A DNA stretch of 64,000 bases from Sycobia sp. Sy_11 (GCA_018907035.1 JACCIC010000034.1:2017501-2081500), one strand, 5' to 3'. Numbered from the stretch's first letter, positions 23,551 through 37,553 are shown. The notes: generated by a model not told the origin, from the sequence alone. Numbers and translations are program-made.

Positions 23551-25170
23551 CTGAAATAATTTAAATTTCCTGAAATATATTCTTAACTATCTATAATATT
23601 TTATATTACTAAAACAATTACATAAATTTTTTTAAATGTTTATAAATAATAAATAAAACAACCATATTATTTCAATTTCATGAATTTTTTGTTATTTTTT
23701 AAAACAGAAACCTAAAGAAGCATTAAATGTCCTTGCAATTAAGCATGATTATTAGAAAAAAATAATGCAGAAAAATAATATAATTATAAATAATATTTGA
23801 AAGTGAATATTATTATCATGCATTAATTGTGTTTAATATAATGTCCTTAATCGCAAGGATTTATAATGTAGAAATTACACATAATCTATGGTCTTTTATA
23901 ATAATATTATACATTTGATATAAGTTTTATACACTTTAGTAAATAAAAAATGTAATTTTTTTAATAGTCTAAAATCCTGTATAATTTGAAGAATGCGTTC
24001 GAAAAAAATTTAAGTTACTCACCGGGGTACGCGTCTGTTACAGGAAAACTTAGCATGCAAGTAAGTGACTCTCGCCTTGTTAGTAGCTCTTTATTTTAAA
24101 GAATAAAGGTTCGCAAAGCTGTTCTTCAAATGAACATATTTATTTCGAATCGCAATATTACGAATTTATCTGAAAAGAATTTCTTTTTACCAATCCCTTG
24201 GGTAAACGTAGTTACTTTCACTCTTTGTTTAGTCAAGAAATAGGTAGTACTTTGAAACTCTTTGCATGTACTCGCGATAACAAATGAAATAAGGAAATAA
24301 GGAAATAAGAGGAATAACAGGAAAGGTACTGAAATATAGGGCTTTTATATTCAGGAAATGTATATACTATTATTAAATTTTGAGAAAATCTAAACTGGGC
24401 AGACATATATTACTAAGTTTTTATAATTCTAAAACATTTTTTATAAATGTGAAAGTAATATATAAGATAATGATTTAGTCGACATTGGGGATACCTTCAA
24501 AGTATTTTGATGATTAATAAAACCTTCTAAACATGCATCTTCATTAATTAAATATTTGAGCCAAAGTTTTCGTAGCTTAATTACTGCACAAATTTATTTC
24601 ATTCTGAATATGTAGATTTGAAAATAATCGTTTTAATATATATTTTAAATTTTAAAGTACAGTTAGAAATGGACTGTTTCAATTTTCTGCTTAAAATTTG
24701 AAAAGAGCAGATTCGAAATACTTTGGATAAGAATTTACAGATTCGTTAAGCCATCAACAAGCAACTATGTAAATAGGAACTTCAACTTGACTAATAAGAA
24801 TGAACGGATTAGGTAAAGAAGAATATGTATATTCATTAGATTACTAGTAACTTTATGAATAATAATGAAACTATATAATACCGTAATATTGATAAAAGTT
24901 AATAAATCAGATTCTATAATAAATGTTTGAAATTCTCATGCAGAATGTGAATCGAAAATCTTACCCACAATGTTAATGTAATTCTGCATTTTGCATTTAA
25001 ATCGACGCGATCCACAGTTTCTGTCGAGGTTTAGACTCGGTCTGATATTATCCATCGATCCGACGTCCTTATCCTAATTTCTATTAGTATTAGTATAAAT
25101 AATAAGAAAAATAATAATAACACCAACAACCGCAATAACAGCAATAACAACAACTACAAAAATCGACGTC
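22630..25170. other. AT-rich DNA, mostly featureless
   Basis: About 2.5 kb of AT-rich DNA. It contains a short direct repeat with (TA)n, a small hairpin at 23,259-23,292 and clustered splice-like signals at 24,017-24,066 (see findings). No open frame of interest. Confidence 0.55.
23463..23547. repeat. Direct repeat running into (TA)n
   Basis: The 16-bp motif ACTAACATGTATAATA occurs at about 23,464 and again at about 23,491 and then runs directly into a TA array (23,504-23,547). This suggests duplication during array growth. Confidence 0.8.
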
Positions 25171-25182
25171 CTTTGCTGCGAT

Positions 25183-25184
<2 letters not shown>

Positions 25185-25247
<63 letters not shown>

Positions 25248-25256
25248 GTACATATG

Positions 25257-25335
<79 letters not shown>

Positions 25336-25359
25336 ATACATATATGTATATATGTATAC
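25185..25359. repeat. Compound (TA)n-(TATG)n tract, about 175 bp
   Basis: Blocks of pure TA alternate with TATG/TGTA tetranucleotides (near 25,235-25,260, 25,275-25,292 and 25,329-25,358). It is the longest simple repeat in the window. The nested organisation shows repeated expansion of variant units. Confidence 0.95.
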
Positions 25360-25512
25360 ATTTGCATTATGCGCGTAGATTGTTATGGCGATTCGCAGCC
25401 TAGTATATATAGAATCCACAACGTAATTTTGTCACAATTTTTTATGTACGACATTTTTCGCCCGCCCCGAATGGAGCAAATAGAGCTGGAATCAGCGCAA
25501 AGGCGAGACTTT

Positions 25513-25513
<1 letters not shown>

Positions 25514-25570
<57 letters not shown>

Positions 25571-25580
25571 GAGAAAGAGG
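25514..25580. repeat. (GA)n with AAAG interruptions
   Basis: About 67 bp of homopurine repeat; pure GA first, then GAGAAA variants. CT-rich DNA near 25,702-25,750 lies opposed to it. Confidence 0.93.
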
Positions 25581-26278
25581 AAATGTCAGGAGGAGAAAAA
25601 AACTGCCCTGCCTCGTTAATCAATGCTTCTCCGGCATCTAGGAAGCGCTCTTCTATAGCTCGAATAGGCGATGCGTTTGTCAAAACAGCCTTTACTCCCT
25701 CCTGCTCTCTCTCTCTCGGTTTCTCTAACTGTCTCTCTCGGTCTCTTTCTGAATTATTCATCCCGAAGCCTCATTATTTCCGAAAGCCGGAATCAATAGG
25801 AGAGACCGGCAGCGCACCGCGAACGCATCCGAGCAAGACTTGCATATATAGTTCATATAGCAAAAACTGTCTCTCTCTCTCTTTCTGCCCCGCTCGCCGA
25901 GGGTGTTCGCCATATAATGGCAGAAATCGTTATCGCTCGCCCGCGCCTTTTCGATCTTATTAACCCGGCTCTCTATCTTCTTTATCATTTATATACGAGA
26001 GACGCGTCCAGTTTTATCGTGCGCGCATCACAGTGTATATTATAGTATAGGTAGCGGGGGCTCGGCAAAAAGCGACAGCCTCGCTCCATAGCCTCGCTCC
26101 AGCTCGGCTCGTTGGTCGCAGCCGACTATAGAGCGACGAGCGCGCGGGGGCGAGGCGAACGGCGAGAGCGGGAGGGGATGGGAAAGCGGGAACCTCTTTC
26201 GTCGTGCGCGCGTGCATTTCCGGACGACTTTATAGATCATACATGGGTGACGGGTTTGTTTGCGTGCGCGACCACGAA

Positions 26279-26283
<5 letters not shown>

Positions 26284-26339
<56 letters not shown>
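26284..26339. repeat. (TA)n tract
   Basis: About 28 TA units between CpG-rich segments. Confidence 0.95.
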
Positions 26340-26342
<3 letters not shown>

Positions 26343-26699
26343 CTGGGAGTCGGCGCGCTCCGTACGGTCAATAATTATCGTCGTTCAATATATGTTTAAA
26401 CTATATAGGAGTAGAATATAGTACGTCCGCCACGCGGGGGGTGGGGGACTTATCGGTTTACGCGACAATGAGCAGCCGAGGTTGTTATATCTCCCTTCCT
26501 GTGAAAATCTATCGGCTTCAGCGGTGAGTATATGATACATAATTTAGTATATTAATTGGGCGTGTCGATGTGCTTTAAAGGACGTCTCCTATGTGATGCG
26601 AGATCTCATTGATCGGCGCGTCATCTGGATACATTCGCGTAGCCAAGATGGGGGACGGAGGTTTCTATATTATAGAAATTGCGTTATAAGTAGTAAAAG

Positions 26700-27171
26700 T
26701 AGTAATACTAAGATTACGGTATAATAATTACTACATTTTTATATCTTGAGACATACATATACAGCCTTAAAATCATACAGTTCGTGAAGCGATGTCTATC
26801 ACAGCTTAAAATGTTGCACATTATAGATGAGAAAAATAATTTTTGACGAAGGAATAGATTGTTCTTTATGAACAAAATTTATTTTCATTCTATTATCGTA
26901 GATTTTATATTTTAGTTTAGACGAAGATGATTATACACAAGGTTGGAATGTATACGTATACGTATTATTTGAGTTTGTTGAAAAGATCGTAAAAGATCGA
27001 CAAAAATCGCATGATTAAAATGCATCAAGGATTTTTCTATTTTTTAATAAAATAGAATTGACTATTATAATCATTAAAATGCACTTTTTTAGATTTCTTT
27101 GAATCACTTGTTTCAAGTAATTTTTCTTCTTCCTCGTGAACGAATTTTTACCTTGTCTCGTCAATTGATTA

Positions 27172-27238
<67 letters not shown>

Positions 27239-27930
27239 TCGGTAATAAAAAATTATTAATTTATTATAATCTATGAAAGCTAATTGCAACGAATGTTGAC
27301 CGATAAGGCGGATGATGTTCGACTTCGCTCGATTTTGTAAAGCACGCCTCTTCTTTTTATAAAGATATAAAATAATCGTTAATGTCATGCATTATTTATA
27401 GAATGTATATTTCAAAAGTTTGCGTTTAAATTTACATATAAATGAAATGTTTTTTTAAAATATATTTTGACAAAAAAAAATTATGTCCTATTCCTCGTGT
27501 TCTCAGCTCTCTTCGAATTTATCTGCAGATATAACCATATTACTAAATATTTTTTATACATATCCTGCATCGATTCTGTTATATGAAAATTAAGTATTTC
27601 GGTCATCTGATAGTTTCAGGCCATTGCGTGTATATATAATATGTTAATCCATTTCTGGTCCACATTTCACTTTTTTTAACGACTTTTTCCCAACGCTTTT
27701 TGACCTTTTTGAGTTTTTGATCGATTTGCATATTGAAATCGAGAGGTTTCGTTTACGATTACGTAAAGTCTATGAATAAGAAGATAACTGATCGATCGAG
27801 ATTGTAATGCTAGATCAAATCAGAAACTTCGTATAGATGGGGAATATGTAAAATCTGCTTTTCACTCTATCGAATATCGGGAAGAAAATCAAAGATCTGT
27901 AATTTCATAACTGTCTGCTAACAATGAGTG
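26700..27930. other. AT-rich DNA with one (TA)n
   Basis: AT-rich. Contains the TA array listed separately. No gene evidence. Confidence 0.55.
27176..27235. repeat. (TA)n tract
   Basis: About 30 TA units in AT-rich DNA. Confidence 0.95.
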
Positions 27931-28614
27931 CTAAAATTTTGTTTCTTTTTTATAAGAACGAAAAACACTCGAGCAGCTGCCGACACTCCGACCGAAAGAT
28001 TTATAATATACCGAGGCCTCAAAAACACTTATATTCAAACTCCAATATCCTGTCGAACCCTTATCAATTCTAAAAATACAATGAAGAGCACCGGAGGATC
28101 CGATCTTTTTTTTAAAATAAACAAAAATCCACCGTCTAGCTCCCGTCAAAGAAACGAAAGAGAGAGACGCAAAAAAGCTTTCTCTCACTCTACGAGTACA
28201 GGCGATCTCGCTTGCTAATTTTATCGCGCATTAATCAAATCGCCCCTCGAACGATCTGTTCTCGCTGAATTAATTTTTCATAAGCACAGATAACGAACGA
28301 GCCGATGAATTATAATTCTTTCTCCCTCTTCACCGCCGTCCCGAGCCGCGCTCCCCGCGCCCGCGTATCATCATGCGGATATAATACGTCCGCGTGGAGG
28401 AATGCGAAGAAAAATGTCCGGCTCCATTATGGCAGAAAAATATACCAGAAATTAACCGTAATCGCGCGAGCGCGCGACAAGGTAAACGACTGAGCAAAAT
28501 GTCAGCGGAGGCGACGCTATTAAGGGCGGCGCGCGTCGTCCGATGTTGCACTATATAGCACGGTCGATCGTAAAGCCGCTCTCGAATCCCCTTGAACCTC
28601 CTGTATACCGGGTA

Positions 28615-28637
28615 TACACACACGCGCGCGCGCGCCT
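28615..28637. repeat. CA-CG alternating block
   Basis: ACACACACGCGCGCGCGCG; short Z-DNA-prone tract in CpG-rich DNA. Confidence 0.85.
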
Positions 28638-29029
28638 CTTCCTCGCTCGCGCCTCGTTTCTTCGTCTCCTCGGCGCTTCCTCTGCTCCCCGCAACCCCCG
28701 TCCTCCTCCTCCACCTCCTTGCTTTTTTGACCCTTCTCATTCTCGCGCGAGGATCGCTCATCGAAGCGCCTCTCTCTGCCGCCGCGGCCGCCGCCGCGCG
28801 ACCTCGCTCCTTCCAGAGACCGCTCAACGCGCGCGGCTATATATATATATATATGTGCGGCGCGGCGGCATCGTTACAGAGTGTTTTCGTGTAAACACAA
28901 CGGACGCGCGGGCGTTTAGTATTCTCCGGTCGTTCCCTGGCCTGGTGGGCATCCGGTTAACTGACAATCGCGCGGCGCGATGCGAAGTGGGATGGGCCGG
29001 GGCGAGGGGAGAAATCAGGGAGATACCGG

Positions 29030-29060
29030 AGAGAGCGAGAGAGAGAGAGAGAGAGAGAGA
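29030..29060. repeat. (GA)n tract
   Basis: About 13 GA units after one CGAGA interruption. Confidence 0.92.
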
Positions 29061-29229
29061 CCCTTTCGAAGCTTGGCAATTTTTTCCTCTCCCGCGGACT
29101 CGATTGCATCTCATTCTTTCAATAAGGCCTTGGGGTTGCATTATAGCCAGTCGTCGCCTCTTGTCACCCACGCAAAAAAATACCTATATATATATATATA
29201 CAAGCGGCACCCAGCGGTCCCGAGAACGA

Positions 29230-29270
29230 GACAGAGAGAGAGAGAGAGAGAGAGATAGAAAGAGAGAGAG
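29230..29270. repeat. (GA)n tract
   Basis: About 20 GA units with TAGAA in the middle. Confidence 0.92.
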
Positions 29271-29629
29271 GCCGGATACCCAATCAACATGCCTGCAGGC
29301 GTGAAATGCGTCTACGTGGACAGTTTTTTTCGACTTGTCGGTGCGCGCACTCCCCGGGATCGGAAATAAAATGGGGCTTTAATTGAATTTAATCGTGTTT
29401 TATGAGCTCGCGCGAGAGCGCGCGCGTAAAATTGTCGTTTCGACCGATGATTTATTCCGAGGCAGTTTTCTATATTGGCAAATGAAGGAGTTATTTATAC
29501 TTATATCTTTACCAGTTCTCAAGTTATATTTAATATGGACGATAAATTGTATTAGAAGACGCGCGTATGTATAAAACTTGTCGCAACCAGGCGCGAGCTT
29601 CAATACTGTACACATATATTATATATAGC

Positions 29630-31590
29630 GATTCAAAAAATAACTTACTATCATATGCACCCCCGACATTGGGAAAGTTTTTTAACAAATTCAATTAATC
29701 CGCACCCCTATATATTTTATGTTTCTTTTTTTTCTTTCTGCTTCTAGGGAAATTCGAAATGCAAATTTAAAATTAGATTTTAACGAGCTCCGCGCCTGCG
29801 GCCTCGCCATTTTAACGAAGAGTTTTGTAAAAAAAAAGAAATGAATTTCAATTATTCACGCTTAAATATTAGTTCAGTCGCGGTCTTAGTCACGTTATTA
29901 TAAAGTTGGAATTTTAAATTCGAGATAAAACCACATTTTTTTAATATACATATACAAAGCGACTCTCTGAAATTAAATTTGGCTAATTAATTTTCGTGGG
30001 AAAAAATAACGAAGCGAGCACGAATATCGACCATTTTTATTTTTGTTCTTTTCATCATTGAATAATTTTATGGCTTGAGTATATAATCCAGCTTATCGCG
30101 TGCTTTACATTTTCTTCTCGCAGGTTTAAAATTTTATATTAAAACTCAATATGATCATACTCGTACATATATAATCCTAAACAATCATTGCATAATAATT
30201 AAACATATTTTAAAAAATAAGTTATAAATAAATTTATTCTCAAATCAATTTTGTAGTGATTTTTTGTGCATACATTACAGTTGCAAATAATTATTAATAA
30301 AAAAACAACAAATTTCAGAAATAATATGATAATTAAAAGATTTGGAAACGATCTACCATGTGAACGTTCTTATCAAAGTTCATCAACAAGTACATTTTTT
30401 TTCTACGATTTGGTTAGCTGAGTAAACAGAGGAAAATTTAATAGAACATATTAAATATATTTCAAAAATGGTTTATCCTGTAAAAAGTTTAATTTACTTT
30501 GACATGTAGAAAAATGAAAGCGTTTCTTGAAAAATCATTTTCATAAAACTGTCCTTACAATATAGCAAAAACTACCGATCGATATTCAATTTTTGTTTTC
30601 ATTTTAAAGTAGATATAATTTTATCCGAGTTTGAAGTTATATATAAGCAATGTTTGTTGTTATTTTGTGATGATAATGATACGGATAAAACAAATCATGA
30701 AAAATCTCAACCGATAATTCCAATAGGTCGTTTATTTAATTTTTGTGTTTTCGATGATATTATAGTTGCAGAAAAGTTTGGAGAATAAAATAAGATTTTG
30801 GAGGATAAAAGTAGTACGATATAAACGATTACGTCTTTTTATAGACGGTCATGCTATAGCACATAAAAATACTGCGTTTTCTTTTTTACTAAAATATGCG
30901 TCTATTTTTTACTAAAACAATTTGTCGATAACTTAAAATTTATTTTTATTGAGCATATGAAAAAAGTTGAGGCCTGTGCGAGAAAATTATTTTTAATTAC
31001 ATACAGAATCTTGTACACGCTATTAATAGTCTGCAATTTTTAGCAGTATATTTCTAAAAATGTTCAATATGATTTATTTACGTATATATACAGCTATTTC
31101 TATGTTTCAATATTTTATATTTTCTTTTTATGTTCAATCCTTAATAATAACAAAATAAATTCTTTTAAAAAAAATTAATTCTAAATGATTTTATTAAAAT
31201 TTTAAACAACTAAAAAGAATAATATTTATGTTATGCGACAATTTCAATAAAAGAAAAGATACCTAAACTTACAGATACAATAAAAATACAATATTGCTTG
31301 TTTGCGAAAAAAAATTTTTGGAAAAAAATCTTTATTAATGACAAGCCGACGACTATAAGAAATATTAACATTGTATATATAAAAACGAACACGGCGCTCC
31401 CGCTGCGCATTGAAATTATTCTATTTGCACAAATCTATTTATAAAAAAATCTTTTTTTATTTAATAAGATATACCATATATTCACAGACACAACAGACAC
31501 GAGCATATATACATCCGTCCTACATTGTTGAAATCTATATTACAAAGCGTTATTCTCAAGATAATCAATCTAAAGTTTATAAAAAAAAAA
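29630..31590. other. AT-rich DNA without recognised features
   Basis: Nearly 2 kb of AT-rich DNA. No array, transposon end or open frame worth naming. Confidence 0.55.
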
Positions 31591-32087
31591 AATGCTGATC
31601 GAGCCGGAGAAAGAGAGACGAGACGAAAGAGAGAACCTCGAAAAAAGTGGAAGCTGGCACAAGCCGCGAATGGTATATAGCTCGGGCTTAATGAGGAATT
31701 TTTTTTTTTCGTATGCCCGTATACTCGGCGCGCACGATCAGATGTCGATTGATAAGGAAGTCTTTTTTTCGAGCCGAGCGCACGCACGCGTAAATACATA
31801 GAGCACTGATGCACGCGCGCGCTCGAATCGATTTATATATTTCGCGAATGAATCGCGTATAAGTCTCTATATGTATTCCGCCTTGTGAATAGATGCTATA
31901 TAGCTCGACGAAAGGAGTAAATTGCGAATTCGCAGTCTTGAAGGTAAATCTAAATATATATATATATATATACGGAGCTGCACAGCGCGATATAACGTTT
32001 ACTTATAGAGCGCGCCAAGAAAGAAAAAACGCCGAGCGAGACACTGCTGTGTGATTCGCTCTTATACGTATAGGTATATATAAGGTA

Positions 32088-32148
<61 letters not shown>

Positions 32149-32560
32149 CATATACAACTTTGAACTGGCTATAAACGAATGTAAGCGATAAGTGTGCACC
32201 AGGTATTTGAGCCTGTCCGACCCTGATGGCGAACGCGATTAGGGAAAGGGAGATGCCAATAATTCTCGGAATCGCGCCCCGGGACGTATATAAACGTGTC
32301 GAGTGGTCCCTCGCGCACGCGCGCGCGCGCGCAAGAGGGACATTTTTTTCGTATACGGGGGAGGCGGACTACAACGTCGCGTCTGCGCAGGTTAAGCAAA
32401 AAAAAGAGCGGGAGAGGTCGCTGTAGGCGAGTGCGAAGACAAAATTATACATACGAGTATACATATGAGTTACTGTATTAAATGTTTTATAATGCGAGTT
32501 TAAGCTTGCGCGCGGCGTTAAATGCGCGCTTAGTTGCTGTCTGTGCCATTGCAATCAGGA
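31590..32560. other. GC-richer island
   Basis: Moderately GC-rich with one long TA array, a short TA run at 31,954-31,972 and a CG-alternating run near 32,316-32,333. No coding evidence. Confidence 0.5.
32090..32146. repeat. (TA)n tract
   Basis: About 28 TA units. Confidence 0.95.
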
Positions 32561-34030
32561 TAACTGAACAAATTTGGAAATTTCATATACGGTTATATAA
32601 CGCATCGGACACACATTTCCGAGATATTGGACATTCCGAGACTTGTAAATACAACAAGTAGCGGTAATTTTTTAAAGATTTATAAAAGATTATTTTTAAA
32701 TCCATCTTTTATAAAAGGACTTACATATACGTTTGTATATGATCACTGAAAGATTAAACAAATATCCGTTATACAATAATTGGAAAAGAGGCAATTAAGA
32801 ATTATTTCTGAAAAATTAATTCACCTACAAATTTATACAATGATTTTGAATGCGTAATTAAGGTATTAAGAAAGTAGAGGAGAATTCCTTTACATTATAA
32901 CTACATCTTATAGGAAGTAAAAACTCGAATAAAAATACAAACTGTTCAATCTAAAACCATTTTTTGCGCAAAAATTCGTATTTTCTGTATTCTAGAGAAA
33001 ATAACTGATTAACTTCACTTGGTAAACCGATTTAATTCGCAGGTGCCTGTAAAACAAAAAAGCATCTATCGACCGAGTAAATATGCATGGAATCAATCCG
33101 AAAGTTTAGGTGTATCGATACAAATGAACTTTCTAGTATGAGTAATCGAATATCGTTACTTTGAGCTGGTATTCGATAAACGTGGCTCGCTACCTACAGA
33201 GTGCGTGCACATTTTCGTTACTTATTATTTGAGCATTTTATTTATTAAATTTTTTTATTCTCACTTAATTAATACTTTGAACATTACATTTATGACGAGC
33301 ATTTGTTATTCGTAAAAAATTCTTTTTCGAAAATATGTGCTTACTGAGAAAGTGTATACAGCGACGATTAGGCAAAAGGGAGCATATATGACAGTTTCGA
33401 AGATGCAGAACAAGTCGAAAACATCAATAAAGATCTTTTTGTCGGTCTAATTGTTTGTAACCTAAATTGTTTTTTAGTATGTTTTCTTCATATATAACTT
33501 ACTGCAGCATGCCTCGTATTTCTATACATTTAATATTCAACACATCGTCGTAATAATTGCAATCATTAGTAAATACTCCCTCGAAATATTAATGCGTCTG
33601 ACGTTCTCCGCTGAAACCTTCAACGCCCATCCAGCCACCCCCCGCCACGCACTACCGCGGGTATGTAGAATCGTAATATAGTTCCAAATTTCCGTAAACA
33701 TAATAAGACGAACTTTCGTTCGCTCTGTACGGCTGATGTACGCGGAATTATGCCACTCCGTGAAAATGAGAGCGACGCGCGCATACTAAATTACAACGGC
33801 TCGGCCTGTCAGTATAGCATTTCCAAAATTCCGAATTATAACTTGATTCTGCTTCATTTAGTCGGTGACTGATGGGAATCTGTATATACGCGTTACATGT
33901 TTGATTATTTATTTAACTACTTTTATTAAATGCAAATTCCCAGTAAAGTGTAAGTTCTTATAATAAACACTGCACATACAATTAGTTCAGCGGGCGCTAT
34001 TAAAAACTTTTATACAGCTTACATTTACGT
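32560..34030. other. AT-rich DNA with one small GC-richer patch
   Basis: AT-rich except for about 33,590-33,860, which is moderately GC-rich. No array, RNA gene or coding evidence. Confidence 0.5.
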
Positions 34031-35520
34031 GTTGAAAATAAATTAAATTTATCTATTAAATATCTCACGCAGCAGTCGGCAAAAAATGTTCGAGCACGCT
34101 ATTTATCCGAGATTCTCCTTATATATACCACGGAATTAATTTGACGATGAATCGATTGGAAAGCGCCGGGCAGAAACTGTGCAAAACTGCGCAGAAAGGC
34201 ATCAACGATGTTTTTTTTCTCCAAACCTTTTCATTTTGTCGAATCTGTAACTGCAAATTAAAAAGGGGGAGGCCTCTCGGGAAGCCCGCTGCGCTGGAGG
34301 CTTAAAACGATTGCTCATTACGAGGCGAGCGTTTTTTCATTTTATGTACACGCGTATATGTGCAGTGTCCACGCACATGCACACGCCATGCGCACGCACA
34401 CGTTATCAGCTATACTTATATATGTGTACTATGCGCTGCGTGCAGAAATTGCTGACCTGCTCCTCTTCGATCTCTGCAAATGGTTTGGTCTCGCGGTGGC
34501 TGCTGTTGCAGAAAAGCCTCGAGGAAAGTCGAATCATAACTTCTCTAAAATTACACTTTGTATATATATATATATATACAACTATAGTCTAAAAGCCTTG
34601 AGCAGCGAGTCCCTCGCGTCGGATGCAACAATTTCCTGACGGGAGTTACTAATATACCGCCTGTAATACATTAAAAATCGCTAATTTCCTTCCTCCCTAT
34701 GCGCTGCGATAATACGGAGCGGCCGCACGGCCTTTTATACAGAAAACGATTTGACCGTATAAGATTAGCAAAATCGTGCGATCGCGGCGCGCACGCTCGC
34801 GAATCCTTTTCGCACGCGGTATATATATACTGATCGGTGAGAGAGTCTCACCTGCCCCCTTCCACCCGCACTCCCATTCGATTCGTTCGGCTTCGCCTCT
34901 CCCGCGTGCGGGGCGAAGTATGGCCGGTTTCGAAGGCACCGGACTATGTGTACATGCATACACATATACATGCATACCGAAACCGATACTATACCGCGGA
35001 CGCAACACAGCGAAACGACGGCGGCGACGGCGGCGGCAGGTTTTGTATTTCAATTTTGTCAAGCGCAGAAATAGGAGGGGACGATCTATACGGCTGCCAA
35101 CGAGGAGGTCGGTATATACCAAAGACGCAAGGACGCCACGACAGCACTCGCTGCCTATATATATATATATAGGAAGACGGACGAGAGAGAAGGAAAGAAG
35201 TTTGGGGAGGAATAAGAAATTCAAATCGAGCCCCGAGATACGAATCGCAGGAGATAGATGGGCTTTCGGCGTGTATATAAGGGAAAAGTGTGCAGTTTTT
35301 CTTTTGGCTCGATGGGACTCGTGTTGTGCGCATTTCTTTCTCGGGCCGCCTTCTTTCTCGTTTATTTCTTCCTTATGCTTTGCTTTTTTCGTAATTTTAT
35401 TTTCTTTTTCTGTCTTTCGGATCTTTAGTCGCGTATATAGGGGGCGAGTTGATCAATTTAAGGTTGCGCGTGCTATCTTATAAAATTTTGCGACGCGCTT
35501 CTAGAATTTTTTTAATGGAC
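34030..35520. other. GC-richer island
   Basis: CpG-rich DNA with only short TA runs (34,561-34,578 and 35,156-35,172). A 235-codon plus-strand frame at 34,776-35,483 overlaps a 175-codon minus-strand frame. Both are Arg/Ser/Phe-rich without a recognised domain, which fits stop-poor composition better than coding. Confidence 0.5.
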
Positions 35521-35544
35521 TGAAACTGCGTTCGAAAAACTTAC

Positions 35545-35547
<3 letters not shown>

Positions 35548-35603
<56 letters not shown>
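35548..35603. repeat. (TA)n tract
   Basis: About 28 TA units at the island edge. Confidence 0.95.
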
Positions 35604-35608
<5 letters not shown>

Positions 35609-36935
35609 ATGGCACTATGTGGTTTAAATGGAAAAATTTAGTAAGCATAAAAATACACGGTCGAAGTAAACCCGCGAGAAGTAGTGCCAAGCGTAACTGG
35701 CGCTAATTGCCACGCAAGCGTTTGAATAATTAGTATACAAATTATTATATACATTGTAGAGCTCTACGAGCTAAGAATTTGTTCAATCGATATATAGATC
35801 TGTGGATAATTTTGGAACTGTTTGAAATATACGTTGAATATTTGCGGAATCTTTTGAAAAGGTTTCAATACAAAGTGCGTGCGCGATATTTATAAACTAA
35901 AAACAATATTCGAAATATCACTTTTTTCATGATATTGGAATTTAATTATGGTTATAATATATAATAAATTGTGTGTTTATGTTATATATAATTCAAAAGA
36001 ATATATGCTGGAATATTTCTTTAGGACTGATTTATTCTCATTTTTTAAGATGGAAAATTGAACGAGAACATTTTCAGATTGAGAAAAATTTTCGGGGTTA
36101 AAAATGGATTGTCTAATTTTTCACGCAGTTGGACTAGAGATAAAAGTCTAAAGATTATTTCAAGGACAAGATGTACTATATAGATTTTTTGAATATCACG
36201 TACTTATTAGATCAGAATCAGTTGCGTTTGATATAAATTTATACTTCGCTGCAAAAATCCCTCGAATTTTATACATACGCACATTTATATAGAAGAAAAT
36301 TGTTCTTCCTTATAATTATACATCATATACTTATAAAAATTTAATATTCTCATCGTTGGCCCCTTTTTTTACAATGTTAAGTTTAATTTGAAATTAAATA
36401 TACTTGAGAGTTTGAATGCAGATATAATATTTTCAATGCATCAAAATATATATACTATTTCTAATTAGCCAGGAATATACATTAGGTAGAAGAGCACTTA
36501 AATTTATCTCTAGACTAATTTCTATTCAACTTACAGAGTTTCCTAACGTTAGTCAAAACGTTTCAACCAGGAAGCAATGAAATGGGCCGAGCTGCCAAAA
36601 AGTTCATTAGTTTTTTTCTGTCATCGCGCGTCACAATTTCATATATATATATACGTACATCTGAGCGTAATTATATAATTATGTATATCCAATGCCCCAG
36701 TCAAATACATTAGTCATTGCCGTCTCGAATTAATGGCGGTGCTATTTAGCTTGTAGCCGATCTATCTAGGAATACTCTACATTCCTTGGATTAAAATACC
36801 GCTGTTTTAGATTGAAAAATTGACTTGTCTAAACAAAAGTAAACGCCAACCTTTTAACGGAATTCCCAAAGCGAAGCACGATATAACGTTGAATTCTTCA
36901 ATTATTTATAGCTTTTGTACTCGTTGCAAAAAACG

Positions 36936-36937
<2 letters not shown>

Positions 36938-36982
<45 letters not shown>

Positions 36983-37000
36983 GCATACACATACATACAT
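36938..37000. repeat. (CA)n tract with CATA tail
   Basis: About 20 CA units followed by CGCACGCATACACATACATA variants. Confidence 0.94.
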
Positions 37001-37441
37001 AAAATTAATCGCAAGTGCAACTAAATTATTATAAAGCCTCTTGCAATTCATGGTAAATATATGACAATGTTAAACAGTAATGGTTTATCACCACAATTAC
37101 ATGGATACATTAGGCGTTTGTGTATCTCGTGCACTGCGGCGTGTGCTCGAGCATGTGTACATGTTGTTTTAGTTCGTGAAATGCACTGGAAACCTTGAAT
37201 ATAGAATTACTCCGAAAATCGCTGTTATTTATTCAAGTTACAGTGAAGCTCGCACAACTCGTTGCGCCCGTTCTCTCCTATAATTTCACGTAAATTTTAC
37301 ACAAATATCGAGGGAAAATAAGAGGAAAAAAGGCAGCGAACGATGCCTCGTGGCACCGTCGTGTCATTTACAAACTGTGTCAGACCGTCTCCTTAATCGA
37401 CCTTTACAATATTTTGTAGAAACACTCTGCCCACTCTCCCA

Positions 37442-37498
<57 letters not shown>
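37442..37498. repeat. (CT)n tract
   Basis: About 25 CT units with CCC and GT interruptions. Confidence 0.95.
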
Positions 37499-37550
37499 AA
37501 CGTACGCGCAAGTGCGTATACGTTTATGCATACAAACATATATATGTCTA

Positions 37551-37553
37551 TAC

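Larger units (their letters stand above)
25170..26700. other. Island with long compound arrays
   Basis: Begins with a 175-bp TA/TATG array, then GA and CT tracts, CpG-rich DNA at 26,050-26,230, and another TA array. Open frames are repeat translations. Confidence 0.55.
27930..29630. other. GC- and CpG-rich island
   Basis: Among the most GC-rich parts of the window, especially 28,440-28,990 with GCGCG, GCCGCCGC and CCTCCTCC patches. A 253-codon plus-strand frame at 28,543-29,304 ends in GA-repeat translation, and overlapping minus-strand frames exist too. That pattern is what stop-poor CpG-rich DNA gives, so I do not call a gene. Confidence 0.55.
35520..37100. other. AT-rich DNA with (TA)n and (CA)n
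   Basis: AT-rich apart from the two arrays listed separately. No gene evidence. Confidence 0.55.

Noticed and set aside
28543..29304. 253-codon plus-strand open frame
   Set aside because: It lies in CpG-rich, stop-poor DNA, ends in GA-repeat translation (ERERER) and overlaps open minus-strand frames. No domain recognised.
34776..35483. 235-codon plus-strand open frame
   Set aside because: Arg/Ser/Phe-rich, contains YIYIYI from a TA run and overlaps a 175-codon minus-strand frame. Composition explains the openness.
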